A stretch of 14,943 bases of DNA from CADAWZ01 sp045114665 (GCA_045114665.1 JBGUKW010000191.1:1-14943), one strand, 5' to 3'; positions 1 through 8,146 are shown, numbered from the stretch's first letter. The notes: generated by a model not told the origin, from the sequence alone. Made by a program: numbers and translations.

Positions 1-1151
1 GATATTTTAAATATTTCAATTTTTTAATAGAGTCCTTAAATATGATAGCTGGTAAACAACAATTTGTATTTAAACATGTTGCTTTACCAATAGGAATTTC
101 CTTTTATACATTTCAGTCTCTTTCTTATGTAATTGATTTATACAGAAAAAAAATAAGTGTTCAGAAAAATATTTTAAATTTAGCACTTTATATATCGCTT
201 TTTCCACAATTAATAGCTGGTCCTATTGTAAAATATCAAGACATAGAAGAACAACTTACAAAGAGAGAAGAAAGTGTTGAAAAATTTGTTGTTGGTATAA
301 AGAGATTTGTTTTGGGACTTGGGAAAAAAGTTATCATATCAAATACTCTTGCTGTTGCTTCTGACAAGATTTTTTCTTGTAATCCTTGTGAAATATCTTC
401 ACCACTTGCTTGGGCTGGTATTCTATGTTATACACTTCAAATCTATTATGATTTTTCTGGTTATTCCGACATGGCAATAGGTTTGGGAAAAATGTTTGGA
501 TTTGATTTCCTCGAAAACTTCAACCTTCCTTATATTTCACAATCAATAAGTGAACATTGGAGAAGGTGGCATATTTCACTTTCAAGTTGGTTTAAAAATT
601 ATGTCTATATTCCTCTTGGAGGAAATAGAAATGGTGATGCTATGACTCTGGTAAATTTGTTCATTGTCTTTGTTTTAACTGGAACTTGGCATGGGGCAGG
701 TACCACATTTATCGTTTGGGGTATGTGGCATGGTTTTTTTATTGTTTTCGAGAGATTTTGGTTTAGAAGTGTTATTGAAAAAAATAAATTTAAATTTTTG
801 AATGTTATATATATGTGGGCAGTTGTTGTTCTTGGTTTTGTAATATTCAGATCGGATAATTTGCCACATGCCATGAATTATTTTTACGCCATGTTTATTG
901 GAAATTCAAATGTAATATGGAGTTTTGCCGAAGTAATAAATATTCATGTCATAATTGCATTTGTGATTGCATTTTTATTCTGTGGACTTTTCCATTCAAT
1001 AAAGAATAAATTTCAAGAGTTTTGTATAAAAAAAATGCCTTCTTGGGTTGTTGATTTTTCTGTAGTAAGTTTTTATACATTAATTTTGGCATGGTGTATA
1101 TTAAAGCTCATAAGCGGAACATATAATCCATTTATCTATTTCAGATTTTAA
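1..1151 (+). CDS. AlgI-type MBOAT O-acyltransferase, 5' end outside the window
   Basis: Multi-pass membrane protein that, in characterised AlgI-type systems, moves acyl groups (usually acetyl) across the inner membrane to modify an exported polysaccharide. The frame is open to the left edge (first whole codon at 3) and reads YFKYFNFLIESLN before the Met at 42. That is typical interior MBOAT sequence, so the Met at 42 is not the start. Counting from that Met, the family signatures are SEHWRRWHISLSSWF, then YVYIPLGGNR, then TGTWHGAG with the invariant catalytic His at residue 217, and a second WHG with His230. Repeated hydrophobic stretches fit transmembrane helices. The visible part is 369 residues after that Met; full AlgI proteins are about 470-520, so perhaps 100 residues lie upstream. 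The stop is five bases before the first of four AlgJ/AlgX-like genes, the expected partners. The polysaccharide substrate is unknown. DltB and PatA are relatives, but the neighbours favour the AlgI type. Confidence 0.95.
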   Translation, partial: YFKYFNFLIESLNMIAGKQQFVFKHVALPIGISFYTFQSLSYVIDLYRKKISVQKNILNLALYISLFPQLIAGPIVKYQDIEEQLTKREESVEKFVVGIKRFVLGLGKKVIISNTLAVASDKIFSCNPCEISSPLAWAGILCYTLQIYYDFSGYSDMAIGLGKMFGFDFLENFNLPYISQSISEHWRRWHISLSSWFKNYVYIPLGGNRNGDAMTLVNLFIVFVLTGTWHGAGTTFIVWGMWHGFFIVFERFWFRSVIEKNKFKFLNVIYMWAVVVLGFVIFRSDNLPHAMNYFYAMFIGNSNVIWSFAEVINIHVIIAFVIAFLFCGLFHSIKNKFQEFCIKKMPSWVVDFSVVSFYTLILAWCILKLISGTYNPFIYFRF

Positions 1152-1156
1152 AATTT

Positions 1157-2284
1157 ATGAATAAAATTAAATTTAGCGATAGAATTGTTTTTGTTGTTTT
1201 TTTTGCTTTTTTGATTTTACCAAATGTTCTTTGGTTTTTCCTTGAACCAAATGCAGATAAGAGGAATATTGAGAACAGAGTTTTGAGGTCTTTTCCAAAA
1301 TTAAATGGAATAACTGTTAAGCAATTTCCTAAAGATTTTGACGGTTTTTATACTGATCATCTGCCATTTAGAAATTATTTTATAAAATTTTACTCTTTTT
1401 TGCAGTACAATATTTTTAAAGATGTAGAATCAGACAGAGTTCTTTTTGCAAAAGATGGTTGGATGTTCTATAAAAATGTAAATGATGGCGATCCTATTCC
1501 AACATATAAAAAGATTGATTCATTTTCGAATGAGGAATTGATTGCTTCTGCAAATAGTTTGGTTGCTCTAAAAAAATATTGTGAAGAAAGAAATTGCAAA
1601 TTTGTTTTTTTTATAGCTCCAAATAAAGAAAATATATATTCGGAATATATGCCTGACTCTATAAAAAAAACAAATGGAATGTCGAGAACAGAACAGTTAA
1701 TTTGGTATTTGAAAAATAATACAGATATAAAGCCCATTTACCCTGACAATCTATTAAAAAAAGCAAAAGACAAATATGTTACATATTACAAATATGATAC
1801 ACATTGGAATTCTTATGGAGGATTTTGTGCATCTTCTTTTCTTTTAGAAAAATTAGATAGACCTTTGCCTAATAAAGATTTTGTCGTTATACATGATGAA
1901 GAATCAAATGGCAAAACAGCTGAAATAGGGAAGGGATATGATCTTGCAAAATTAGTTGGAATGCAAGACTTTTTAAGGGAACCATATAAATTTGAAGTTT
2001 CTAAATATGAAAATTATCCTGTTACAGGTGGAATGGCTTCGGCAAATGAAATTTCAAGATATAGTTGTGAAGGTGTGAAAACAGGCAAATTATTTATGAT
2101 AAGAGATTCTTTTGGTGAATCTATGGCTCCTGTTTTAGCTTCTGCTTTTCGAAATTCTTCTGTCATGTTGTATTACTATTTTGATAAAAAGCTCATTGAT
2201 GTTGAAAAACCAGATATTTTTATTTATGAAGTTGCCGAAAGATATCTTTCTCGTGTTACCAAAGATGGATTTGATAAAAAATGA
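1157..2284 (+). CDS. AlgJ/AlgX-like SGNH O-acetyltransferase, paralogue 1
   Basis: Membrane-anchored, extracytoplasmic SGNH-fold protein of 375 residues, probably receiving acetyl groups from the upstream MBOAT and passing them to a glycan. It has a single N-terminal hydrophobic segment (about residues 9-29) with no clear cleavage site, so it is likely a signal anchor. It then carries a family-typical N-terminal patch (ENRVLRSFP, LPFRNYF), GWMFY, DGDP, PNKENIY and DTHW. By analogy with AlgJ/AlgX, D214 and H216 of DTHW plus S318 of IRDSFG form the catalytic triad. The Ser lies after the Asp/His pair, which is the circularly permuted order of that family. The length is close to AlgJ (about 390) and too short to include the AlgX carbohydrate-binding module. 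It starts five bases after the MBOAT stop without an obvious Shine-Dalgarno, so translation is probably coupled. It ends in TGA. Confidence 0.88.
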   Translation: MNKIKFSDRIVFVVFFAFLILPNVLWFFLEPNADKRNIENRVLRSFPKLNGITVKQFPKDFDGFYTDHLPFRNYFIKFYSFLQYNIFKDVESDRVLFAKDGWMFYKNVNDGDPIPTYKKIDSFSNEELIASANSLVALKKYCEERNCKFVFFIAPNKENIYSEYMPDSIKKTNGMSRTEQLIWYLKNNTDIKPIYPDNLLKKAKDKYVTYYKYDTHWNSYGGFCASSFLLEKLDRPLPNKDFVVIHDEESNGKTAEIGKGYDLAKLVGMQDFLREPYKFEVSKYENYPVTGGMASANEISRYSCEGVKTGKLFMIRDSFGESMAPVLASAFRNSSVMLYYYFDKKLIDVEKPDIFIYEVAERYLSRVTKDGFDKK

Positions 2285-2369
2285 AAATTATTAGGGGCTG
2301 TTGGTGAACTCACAATTAGCCAATTTTGTTTACATAGAAAAAGCTACTAAATTTGAAATAGTAAAAATT

Positions 2370-3497
2370 ATGAAAATTAAATTAAGTGATAAAATTTTAT
2401 TATATTTATTTTTTGCACTATTGATACTGCCTTCTGTTGTTTGGTGGTTCATAAGTCCAAATCTTCCATTCGAAAATATGGATAACAGACAGTTAAAAAA
2501 GATGCCTGTTTTGAATTCTATTACTATGAAGCAATTTCCAGCAGGTTTTGAGGAATATTATGCAGATAATTTGCCTTTTAGAGCTTATGGTATAACTCTT
2601 TATTCACATATTTTATATAGACTTACTGGTACTGTTGAATCTGCTAAAATACTTTTTGCAAAAAATGGTTGGTTATTTTATAAGAGTGAATTAGATGGCG
2701 ATCCTATTGGGGATTATAAGAAAGTTAATCAATTTTCGATTCAACAGCTTGAAAAAATTTGCAAAACTCTAACTGACATTCAAAAATATTGTAAAAAAAG
2801 AAATTGTGATTTTGTATTTTTGATTGGTCCAAATAAGGAAAATATATATACAGAATATATGCCAAACAGTATAATAAGAACAAATTATACACCGAGAACG
2901 AAGCAGTTGATAAATTATTTAAAGGCAAATACAGATATAAAGATAATCGATCCAACTGCTGAATTGGTTAAAGCTAAAAAAGATAATTTTGTATATTATA
3001 AAAATGACACACATTGGAATGATTTAGGCGGTTATATTGCTTCTAAATTATTACTTGAAAAATTTGGATTGAAATTGCCTGAAATAAGTGAGTTACAAAA
3101 AGAATATTATGTAAAAACAGGAGAAGAAGGAAGATCAGGATATGATCTTGCAAATATGTCTGGTGTAAAAGATCTTTTGCATGAGACAAATGAAATCAGG
3201 ATATCAGGATATAATAATTTTAATGTAGAAGAAAGACCTGCAGTTCTTGAAGGTGGCATTAGAAAATATTGTAAAGATGCCCCTAAAAAAGAAAAGATTA
3301 TGATGATAAGAGATTCTTTTGCAGGATATATGATACCTGTTGTTTCAACTTATTATCAAGATTCTGTTTATGTTATTTACTATTGTTTCCAAAAGGAAAT
3401 GATAGATGTAGAAAGACCTAATGTATTTGTATTTGAAGTTGTTGAGAGGTATTTCTCAACATTGATTGACAATTATGACTTTGAAGAAAAAAATTAA
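2370..3497 (+). CDS. AlgJ/AlgX-like SGNH O-acetyltransferase, paralogue 2
   Basis: Second tandem copy with the same architecture: an N-terminal signal anchor (about residues 8-28), then LPFRAYG, GWLFY, DGDP, PNKENIY, DTHW and RDSF. Counting from the ATG at 2370, the predicted triad is D213, H215 and S316. I chose 2370 because MKIKLSDKILL lines up with the N-termini of the other copies. The frame is open back to a TAG at 2292, and a GTG at 2304 (or TTG at 2301) sits behind AGGGG at 2293-2297, so a form about 22 residues longer is possible. It is 85 bases downstream of copy 1, the only loose junction in the array, and its last 23 bases overlap copy 3. The predicted role is periplasmic O-acetyl transfer with the MBOAT. 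It might differ from its siblings in acceptor or position, but nothing in the sequence shows which. Confidence 0.87.
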   Translation: MKIKLSDKILLYLFFALLILPSVVWWFISPNLPFENMDNRQLKKMPVLNSITMKQFPAGFEEYYADNLPFRAYGITLYSHILYRLTGTVESAKILFAKNGWLFYKSELDGDPIGDYKKVNQFSIQQLEKICKTLTDIQKYCKKRNCDFVFLIGPNKENIYTEYMPNSIIRTNYTPRTKQLINYLKANTDIKIIDPTAELVKAKKDNFVYYKNDTHWNDLGGYIASKLLLEKFGLKLPEISELQKEYYVKTGEEGRSGYDLANMSGVKDLLHETNEIRISGYNNFNVEERPAVLEGGIRKYCKDAPKKEKIMMIRDSFAGYMIPVVSTYYQDSVYVIYYCFQKEMIDVERPNVFVFEVVERYFSTLIDNYDFEEKN

Positions 3498-4581
3498 TAG
3501 ATTAGATAAATATTTGATATATTCTTTTGTTTTTTTTATTATTTGTCCCTCGATTTTGTGGTTTTTTCTTGAACCTAATTTAAGTTCAGAAAATATAGAC
3601 AATAGAAATCTTGAAAAATTTCCTGTTTTAAATGGACTTACTGTAAAAGAATTTCCAAAAGAATTTGAGTATTGGTATTCAGACAATTTGCCTTTTAGAA
3701 CTAAATTGATTTCTTTTTATTCTGTTTTACAATATAAATTGACGGGAAGTCTTGAATCTTCAAAACTCTTTTTTGGAAAAAAAGGATGGCTATTTTATAG
3801 TGATAAGACTGATGGCGATCCGATTGCTGACTACAAGAGAATAAACGAGTTTTCGCCAAGTGAGTTAAAAATTATTGCAGAAAGACTTTCTATTTTGGAA
3901 CAATATGCAAAAAATCATGGGGCTAAATTTGTTTTTATCATCTGTCCAAATAAAGAGAATATTTGTTTAGAAGAAAATATGCCTTCTATTTTGAGAGATA
4001 ATAATATTTCAAGAACTCATCAACTTGTAAAATATTTGAGATATAATACCAATATTAATGTTGTATTTCCTTTTGAAGAGTTGCAAAAAGTAAAAGATAA
4101 GTATCCAATTTATTATAAAATAGACACACATTGGACTTATGTTGGAGGATATATAGGAACAAGAGAACTTTTTTCTTCATTAGGTGTAAACACTCCAACT
4201 ATAGAGGAATTTAAGATAACACCTCTTGAAAAAGATTCATTTGATTTGGCAAATTTATCTGGAGCTCCATTTCTTTTCAAAGAGTCAAATACTTTTAAAG
4301 TCTCTGATTTTTCTGAGGCAGTTCCTTGTCCTGCAGGTATAGAAGAAAATAGATATCATTGTGATAAAAAGAATTTGCCTTTTAAAAAAATAGTGATGTC
4401 AAGAGATTCATTTGGTGAGGCAATGATGTTGCCACTTGCCGTTAATTCACAAGATACTTTTATTGCTGTTCGAAAATATTTTAAATATGATAGTATTGAA
4501 AAAGAGAATGCAGATTTATTTATTTTTGAAACAGCAGAACGCCATTTGCATAAAATTCTTGAGGATGATTTTTTAAAATGA
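3475..4581 (+). CDS. AlgJ/AlgX-like SGNH O-acetyltransferase, paralogue 3
   Basis: Third tandem copy, 368 residues from the ATG at 3475. A TTG nine bases upstream would add three residues. It has a basic start (MTLKKKINRLDKY), an N-terminal hydrophobic anchor (about residues 13-32), then DNRNLEKFP, LPFRTKL, GWLFY, DGDP, PNKENI, DTHW and SRDSFG. The predicted catalytic residues are D217, H219 and S312. The motif after PNKENI reads CLEENMP where the other copies have an EYMP form, and the stretch between DTHW and the Ser block is shorter than in copies 1 and 2. It begins inside the end of copy 2 in another frame and its stop overlaps the start of copy 4 (ATGA), so translational coupling along the array is likely. 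The role is as for copy 1: extracytoplasmic glycan O-acetylation, inferred from family and context. Confidence 0.87.
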   Translation: MTLKKKINRLDKYLIYSFVFFIICPSILWFFLEPNLSSENIDNRNLEKFPVLNGLTVKEFPKEFEYWYSDNLPFRTKLISFYSVLQYKLTGSLESSKLFFGKKGWLFYSDKTDGDPIADYKRINEFSPSELKIIAERLSILEQYAKNHGAKFVFIICPNKENICLEENMPSILRDNNISRTHQLVKYLRYNTNINVVFPFEELQKVKDKYPIYYKIDTHWTYVGGYIGTRELFSSLGVNTPTIEEFKITPLEKDSFDLANLSGAPFLFKESNTFKVSDFSEAVPCPAGIEENRYHCDKKNLPFKKIVMSRDSFGEAMMLPLAVNSQDTFIAVRKYFKYDSIEKENADLFIFETAERHLHKILEDDFLK

Positions 4582-5672
4582 AAAAGTCTGATAAGATTCT
4601 TATATATTGTTTTTTAGCTCTTTTATACCTTCCTTCAGTTTTTTGGTTCTTTGTATCAGATGATTCCTCATTTAATAAGATTGACAATAGAAAATTATAT
4701 GATTTCCCTGTTTTGAATATAATTACTCTAAAGCAATTTCCTGAAAATTTTTCTAAATATTATGATGATCATGTTCCATTTAGGACAGAGTTAATAAATT
4801 TTGACTCTGTCATGCAGTATAGAATATTTGGTTTTGTCAATTCTCCTAAAGTGATTTTTGGAAAAGATGGTTGGCTTTTTTACAGTGATGAAAATGATGG
4901 CGATTCTATGGGAGATTATAAGAGAATAAACCAATTTTCTTATGATGAAATGTATAAAATAGCTTCAAAAATAAATGATCTGAAAAAGAAAACAGAAGAT
5001 AGAGGAGCAGAGTTTTTATATCTTCTATGTCCAAACAAAGAAAATATTTATCCAGAATATATGCCAAGCGGAATAATCAGAACGGATTACACACCGAGAT
5101 CTTATCAATTTTCACGATATTTAAAAATAAAATATGGGATTGAAGTAATTTTTCCCTTTGACGAAATTTTATCAATGAAATCTAAATACCCAGTATATGA
5201 TAAATTAGACACACATTGGAGTACTCCAGGTGCTTATGCTGAAACAACTGTTTTATTGAATCGAATGGGAATTTTACTTTCAGATATTTCAAAATATTCT
5301 TGCAGAGAAACTTTAAATGCAAATAATGGATTGGCACAGATGGCAGGATTTATAAATCCAAAACAAATTTTGGGCGATCCTCCGACAATATCTGTCAATT
5401 TGTGGGAAAATATGCCTATTGTAAAGGAAGATATCACAGATGAGGTTACAAGATTTACAAATCCTGTTGCTGAATCTGATAAAAAAGTTGTTTTTATTGG
5501 TGATTCTTTTAGAGGAGCTATTATGCCTATAATGGCGACTAAATTTAAAAATATTTTGTTTGTTCATAGACATTCATTTTTGATCGATATTTTGGATAAA
5601 GAAAAACCTGATTATGTTGTTTATGAAACAGTAGAACGTACTATTCCAGAAATTTTATTTTACAATTATTGA
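4578..5672 (+). CDS. AlgJ/AlgX-like SGNH O-acetyltransferase, paralogue 4
   Basis: Fourth and last copy, 364 residues. It has an N-terminal anchor (about residues 5-26), IDNRKLYDFP, VPFRTEL, GWLFY, DGDSM in place of DGDP, PNKENIY, DTHW, and a serine block reading IGDSFRG. This is the only copy with the textbook GDS form; the other three have RDS. The predicted triad is D211, H213 and S310. The start overlaps the copy 3 stop by four bases, with GAGGA at 4561-4565 some 12 bases upstream. The TGA stop is followed at once by the bidirectional terminator, so this gene ends the transcript. The Arg-to-Gly change beside the nucleophile and the loss of Pro in DGDP suggest this copy has diverged most. 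It may differ in donor or acceptor, or lean toward esterase activity, but that is speculation. Confidence 0.87.
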   Translation: MKKSDKILIYCFLALLYLPSVFWFFVSDDSSFNKIDNRKLYDFPVLNIITLKQFPENFSKYYDDHVPFRTELINFDSVMQYRIFGFVNSPKVIFGKDGWLFYSDENDGDSMGDYKRINQFSYDEMYKIASKINDLKKKTEDRGAEFLYLLCPNKENIYPEYMPSGIIRTDYTPRSYQFSRYLKIKYGIEVIFPFDEILSMKSKYPVYDKLDTHWSTPGAYAETTVLLNRMGILLSDISKYSCRETLNANNGLAQMAGFINPKQILGDPPTISVNLWENMPIVKEDITDEVTRFTNPVAESDKKVVFIGDSFRGAIMPIMATKFKNILFVHRHSFLIDILDKEKPDYVVYETVERTIPEILFYNY

Positions 5673-5717
5673 AAATAAAAAGCAGTAACAGAAAAATTAT
5701 CTGCTACTGCTTTTTTT
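5672..5717. terminator. Bidirectional Rho-independent terminator
   Basis: Inverted repeat with 15-base arms at 5678-5692 and 5700-5714, 14 of 15 positions paired (one A/C mismatch), and a 7-base loop. The plus strand runs into a T tract (to 5717). The minus strand runs into the T's complementary to the A-rich stretch at 5672-5681. It sits between convergent genes, so it can stop both the acetyltransferase transcript and the minus-strand metabolic operon. Confidence 0.9.
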
Positions 5718-5721
5718 CCCT

Positions 5722-6570
5722 TTAGATTTCTTTAGATTTCTGTTTTTCCATGACAGTAAATACCCAATAATAAAGCTCTTTTAATCCAAATTTTGTCCAG
5801 TCATATCCGTCTTTTCTTTTTTCTTCAAGGTCTTCGTGGTATTTTCTTGTTCTTGTTATTATGTCATGAAAATCTATGTCTCTTAGTATGTTGTTTGCAT
5901 GTGACGGAAAAACGGTGTGAATTCTGTAATCTTTGACTATCGAAAAATCTTCAAGTCTGTTTAGAGATATTATTGCTTTGCTCGAAGCAATTCTATCATC
6001 TGAAGGATCTCCCTCATATATCCACCAATCACCTGAGAACCAACAGCCTCTGTATATATAATGTACATCTCCCAAACAATGTTTAGGAGCATATATCATG
6101 TATATTTTCTCACACCCAAGATCATAACAAGTTATATCATCAACTGTTATTGAATTGAAAAAAGAAAGATACCAGAGTGGATCATTTCCTTTTATATTTT
6201 TCCAAGCTTCCTCAAATTCAAGAGGCTTATCTTCTCTCTTACTTTTTGACCAAAAATGCTCAGAAACTCTCATATACATAGGAAGGGAATAATGTGCAGG
6301 GAAAATAGCCTCTGGAAAAGTTTCTCTAAATTCTCTTATAGTTGCAGAGTGGTCTATATGAGGATGTGAAAGAAATAGATATTTGCATTTCCAACCATTT
6401 TGGTCTATTATTTTTCGAGCTATTTTTGCAGGAGATTCTACATCTTTATCCGCTTCTGGCATTTCAAATAAGGCACATTCTCCATTAGATTCAAATAGCC
6501 AAAGTCCAACTTTAAACGAGCCATAAACACCTATTAGATAAATTCCGTCTGACATTTTTGTCAATTCCAT
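5722..6570 (-). CDS. Metallo-beta-lactamase-fold hydrolase
   Basis: Soluble 282-residue protein with no signal peptide. It keeps the complete di-metal site of the MBL superfamily: H69-P-H71-I-D73-H74 (SHPHIDHS), H164 in APKHCLGD, D181 in FSGDWW, and H224 in FPSHANN. It is therefore probably an active Zn- or Fe-dependent hydrolase. Known superfamily activities include glyoxalase II, lactonases, nucleases and flavodi-iron proteins; there is no flavodoxin domain here, and I cannot assign a substrate. Residues 105-135 are a helical, Trp-rich insertion between the HxHxDH motif and His164, which could shape specificity. The first Met is favoured because GAGGGG (6578-6583, minus strand) lies seven bases upstream. 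It is the last gene of the minus-strand operon after the PFK-like gene, with a 57-base gap. A role in detoxifying or hydrolysing a thioester or lactone from sugar or aldehyde metabolism would fit its neighbours but is unproven. Confidence 0.88.
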   Translation of the reverse strand: MELTKMSDGIYLIGVYGSFKVGLWLFESNGECALFEMPEADKDVESPAKIARKIIDQNGWKCKYLFLSHPHIDHSATIREFRETFPEAIFPAHYSLPMYMRVSEHFWSKSKREDKPLEFEEAWKNIKGNDPLWYLSFFNSITVDDITCYDLGCEKIYMIYAPKHCLGDVHYIYRGCWFSGDWWIYEGDPSDDRIASSKAIISLNRLEDFSIVKDYRIHTVFPSHANNILRDIDFHDIITRTRKYHEDLEEKRKDGYDWTKFGLKELYYWVFTVMEKQKSKEI

Positions 6571-6627
6571 TTTTTATCCCCTCTTTTCTGTCTTTTCTCC
6601 AATCTGTTTTCAGAAATACAATCTGCT

Positions 6628-8118
6628 CTAATATAATCTATTTGCAAGTTTCACAAGATTTGCATCAACTGAATTGTTTGTCTGTATTTCTGAAAATGGA
6701 ATATCCGCTCCATGTTCACTTCCCTTGATTGAAGGCATTAAACGAGATTTTCCTTCAGATGACATCTCAGCAACTCTCTTTGCCATGGCTTGTGCAAGAG
6801 CTATGTCCATATTATTTGGTGTGGCTCCTCTAATATCTCTTGAAAATGGCTCACAGAATATTTTCATTTTTGTTTTTAACCCTGCTTGAATAAGCTCATC
6901 TCTGAAATATGTTGCTGCATTGCCTTCATAATTTGAGGCTTTTCTTTCTTGTTTTTTGTAGCCTTCTGCAACAACTATTACTGCATTGTCCATTTTTTCA
7001 AGTGCTTTATTTATTGCATGTAAATTGTAAGTATGCCCAGGAAGTACAGCTAAATGAGCTCCTGCTCCTACAGCAGAATTGAGGGCATGATATCCTCCCA
7101 TAGCTCCCATCATTTCGATTATATAACAGCGATGATGTGTTGCGGCATCTGCCAAATAGCATCTGACTTTTTCAGCACCTACTTCTACTCCTGTATATTG
7201 TCCTATTGTATCTGAACCAAGCACATCACTGTCTATTGTTACTGGAATGTAGAAAACTTGTATTGATTCTGGAAGATGTCTTATGAGATGTGAAAGTCCT
7301 CCAAATGTTCCATTTCCACCTACACCTATAAGTGTTTTTACATTTCGTGAAATAATATTTTTTGCTGCCTGTTTTTGTAGTTCTATCTCGTTAAATTCGG
7401 GGAATCTTTCTGAGCGGAAATCTGCTCCCCTTGCATCTCTCAATCTTCTTGCATTTACAACACCAGGAATTGAATCGAGTTCATGATATATTTTTCTGTC
7501 ATCGACGAGGCATTTAAAATCGTTTTTCATTCCATTTACTACAGAACGATAACCTTCTGAAGCAATATATACTCTTCTTCCTGATTTTTCAAGATATTCT
7601 GTCAAGAAAGCAATTACTGAATTTTTGCCAGGGGCACAACCGCCATCTTGAATGATCAAGACATCCATGTAATTGAAAAAGCCCTTCTGTTCTGTCTTTA
7701 AATCAGTAAGATATGGTTGTAATTTCATGAAAAGATTGAACATTTGAGCTTTGCCCAATATTTCAGGCTTTTTGAAAAGATCGTAATTAAAACATACTAT
7801 TTTTCCGCCTGTAAATGTTTTGACTTGGGATGTAGGAATTTTATTTGTAAAGATTCTAAATGCTCCAAATATTTCTCCCTCTTTATATACAAGGCTTATT
7901 CTTTCGTAGAATTCATGTATAAATTCACCCTTTATTACAAGACCTGCAAAATCAATAGTATCTCCATCTGAATTTGCTGTTTCGCCTTTTTCATATTCTC
8001 TTATAGTTATGTTTTTTAGAAGATTTTCTTTTTCTTCTTCATTCATATTCTCAAAAAAATTCATTTTTTCGAGAAATTCGATTGTTTCGGAATCTTTTAC
8101 AGTTTCCCTTATTATCAT
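6628..8118 (-). CDS. Phosphofructokinase-family protein with N-terminal cNMP-binding-like domain
   Basis: A 496-residue fusion. Residues about 13-118 resemble a cyclic-nucleotide-binding (CAP/CNBD) domain: helix FLEKMNFFENM, then EYEKGE and beta-strands. Residues about 150-496 are PFK family: GGCAPGKN (159-166), SERFPEF with R238, GGNGTFGG (267-274), PVTIDSD with the likely catalytic base D296, EMMGAMGG (335-342), VVAEGY with E385, and DIRGATP (428-434). The Gly after GGN fits ATP rather than pyrophosphate use. Compared from memory with E. coli PfkA, D103 is Asn, G124 is Val, R171 is Ala and R243 appears lost, so fructose-6-phosphate phosphorylation cannot be taken for granted. The cassette that holds the cyclic phosphate is also altered: FGA for FGE, and IPTSQ where an Arg is expected. 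A GGAGGT site lies eight bases before the ATG. It sits 28 bases after the aldehyde dehydrogenase gene. Confidence 0.85.
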   Translation of the reverse strand: MIIRETVKDSETIEFLEKMNFFENMNEEEKENLLKNITIREYEKGETANSDGDTIDFAGLVIKGEFIHEFYERISLVYKEGEIFGAFRIFTNKIPTSQVKTFTGGKIVCFNYDLFKKPEILGKAQMFNLFMKLQPYLTDLKTEQKGFFNYMDVLIIQDGGCAPGKNSVIAFLTEYLEKSGRRVYIASEGYRSVVNGMKNDFKCLVDDRKIYHELDSIPGVVNARRLRDARGADFRSERFPEFNEIELQKQAAKNIISRNVKTLIGVGGNGTFGGLSHLIRHLPESIQVFYIPVTIDSDVLGSDTIGQYTGVEVGAEKVRCYLADAATHHRCYIIEMMGAMGGYHALNSAVGAGAHLAVLPGHTYNLHAINKALEKMDNAVIVVAEGYKKQERKASNYEGNAATYFRDELIQAGLKTKMKIFCEPFSRDIRGATPNNMDIALAQAMAKRVAEMSSEGKSRLMPSIKGSEHGADIPFSEIQTNNSVDANLVKLANRLY

Positions 8119-8146
8119 CTTTTAAGACCTCCAAGAAAATATTTTT

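Noticed and set aside
605..874. Minus-strand open frames opposite the MBOAT gene
   Set aside because: They overlap the most conserved MBOAT motifs and have low-complexity, non-family sequence.
42..1151. MBOAT gene as a truncated gene starting at 42
   Set aside because: The frame is open to the left edge and the upstream codons match MBOAT interior sequence, so the truncation is only the window boundary.
5720..5740. Short direct duplication (TTTAGATTTC twice) at the end of the MBL gene
   Set aside because: Ten bases of A/T-rich sequence repeated once; no target-site duplication or mobile element is attached to it.
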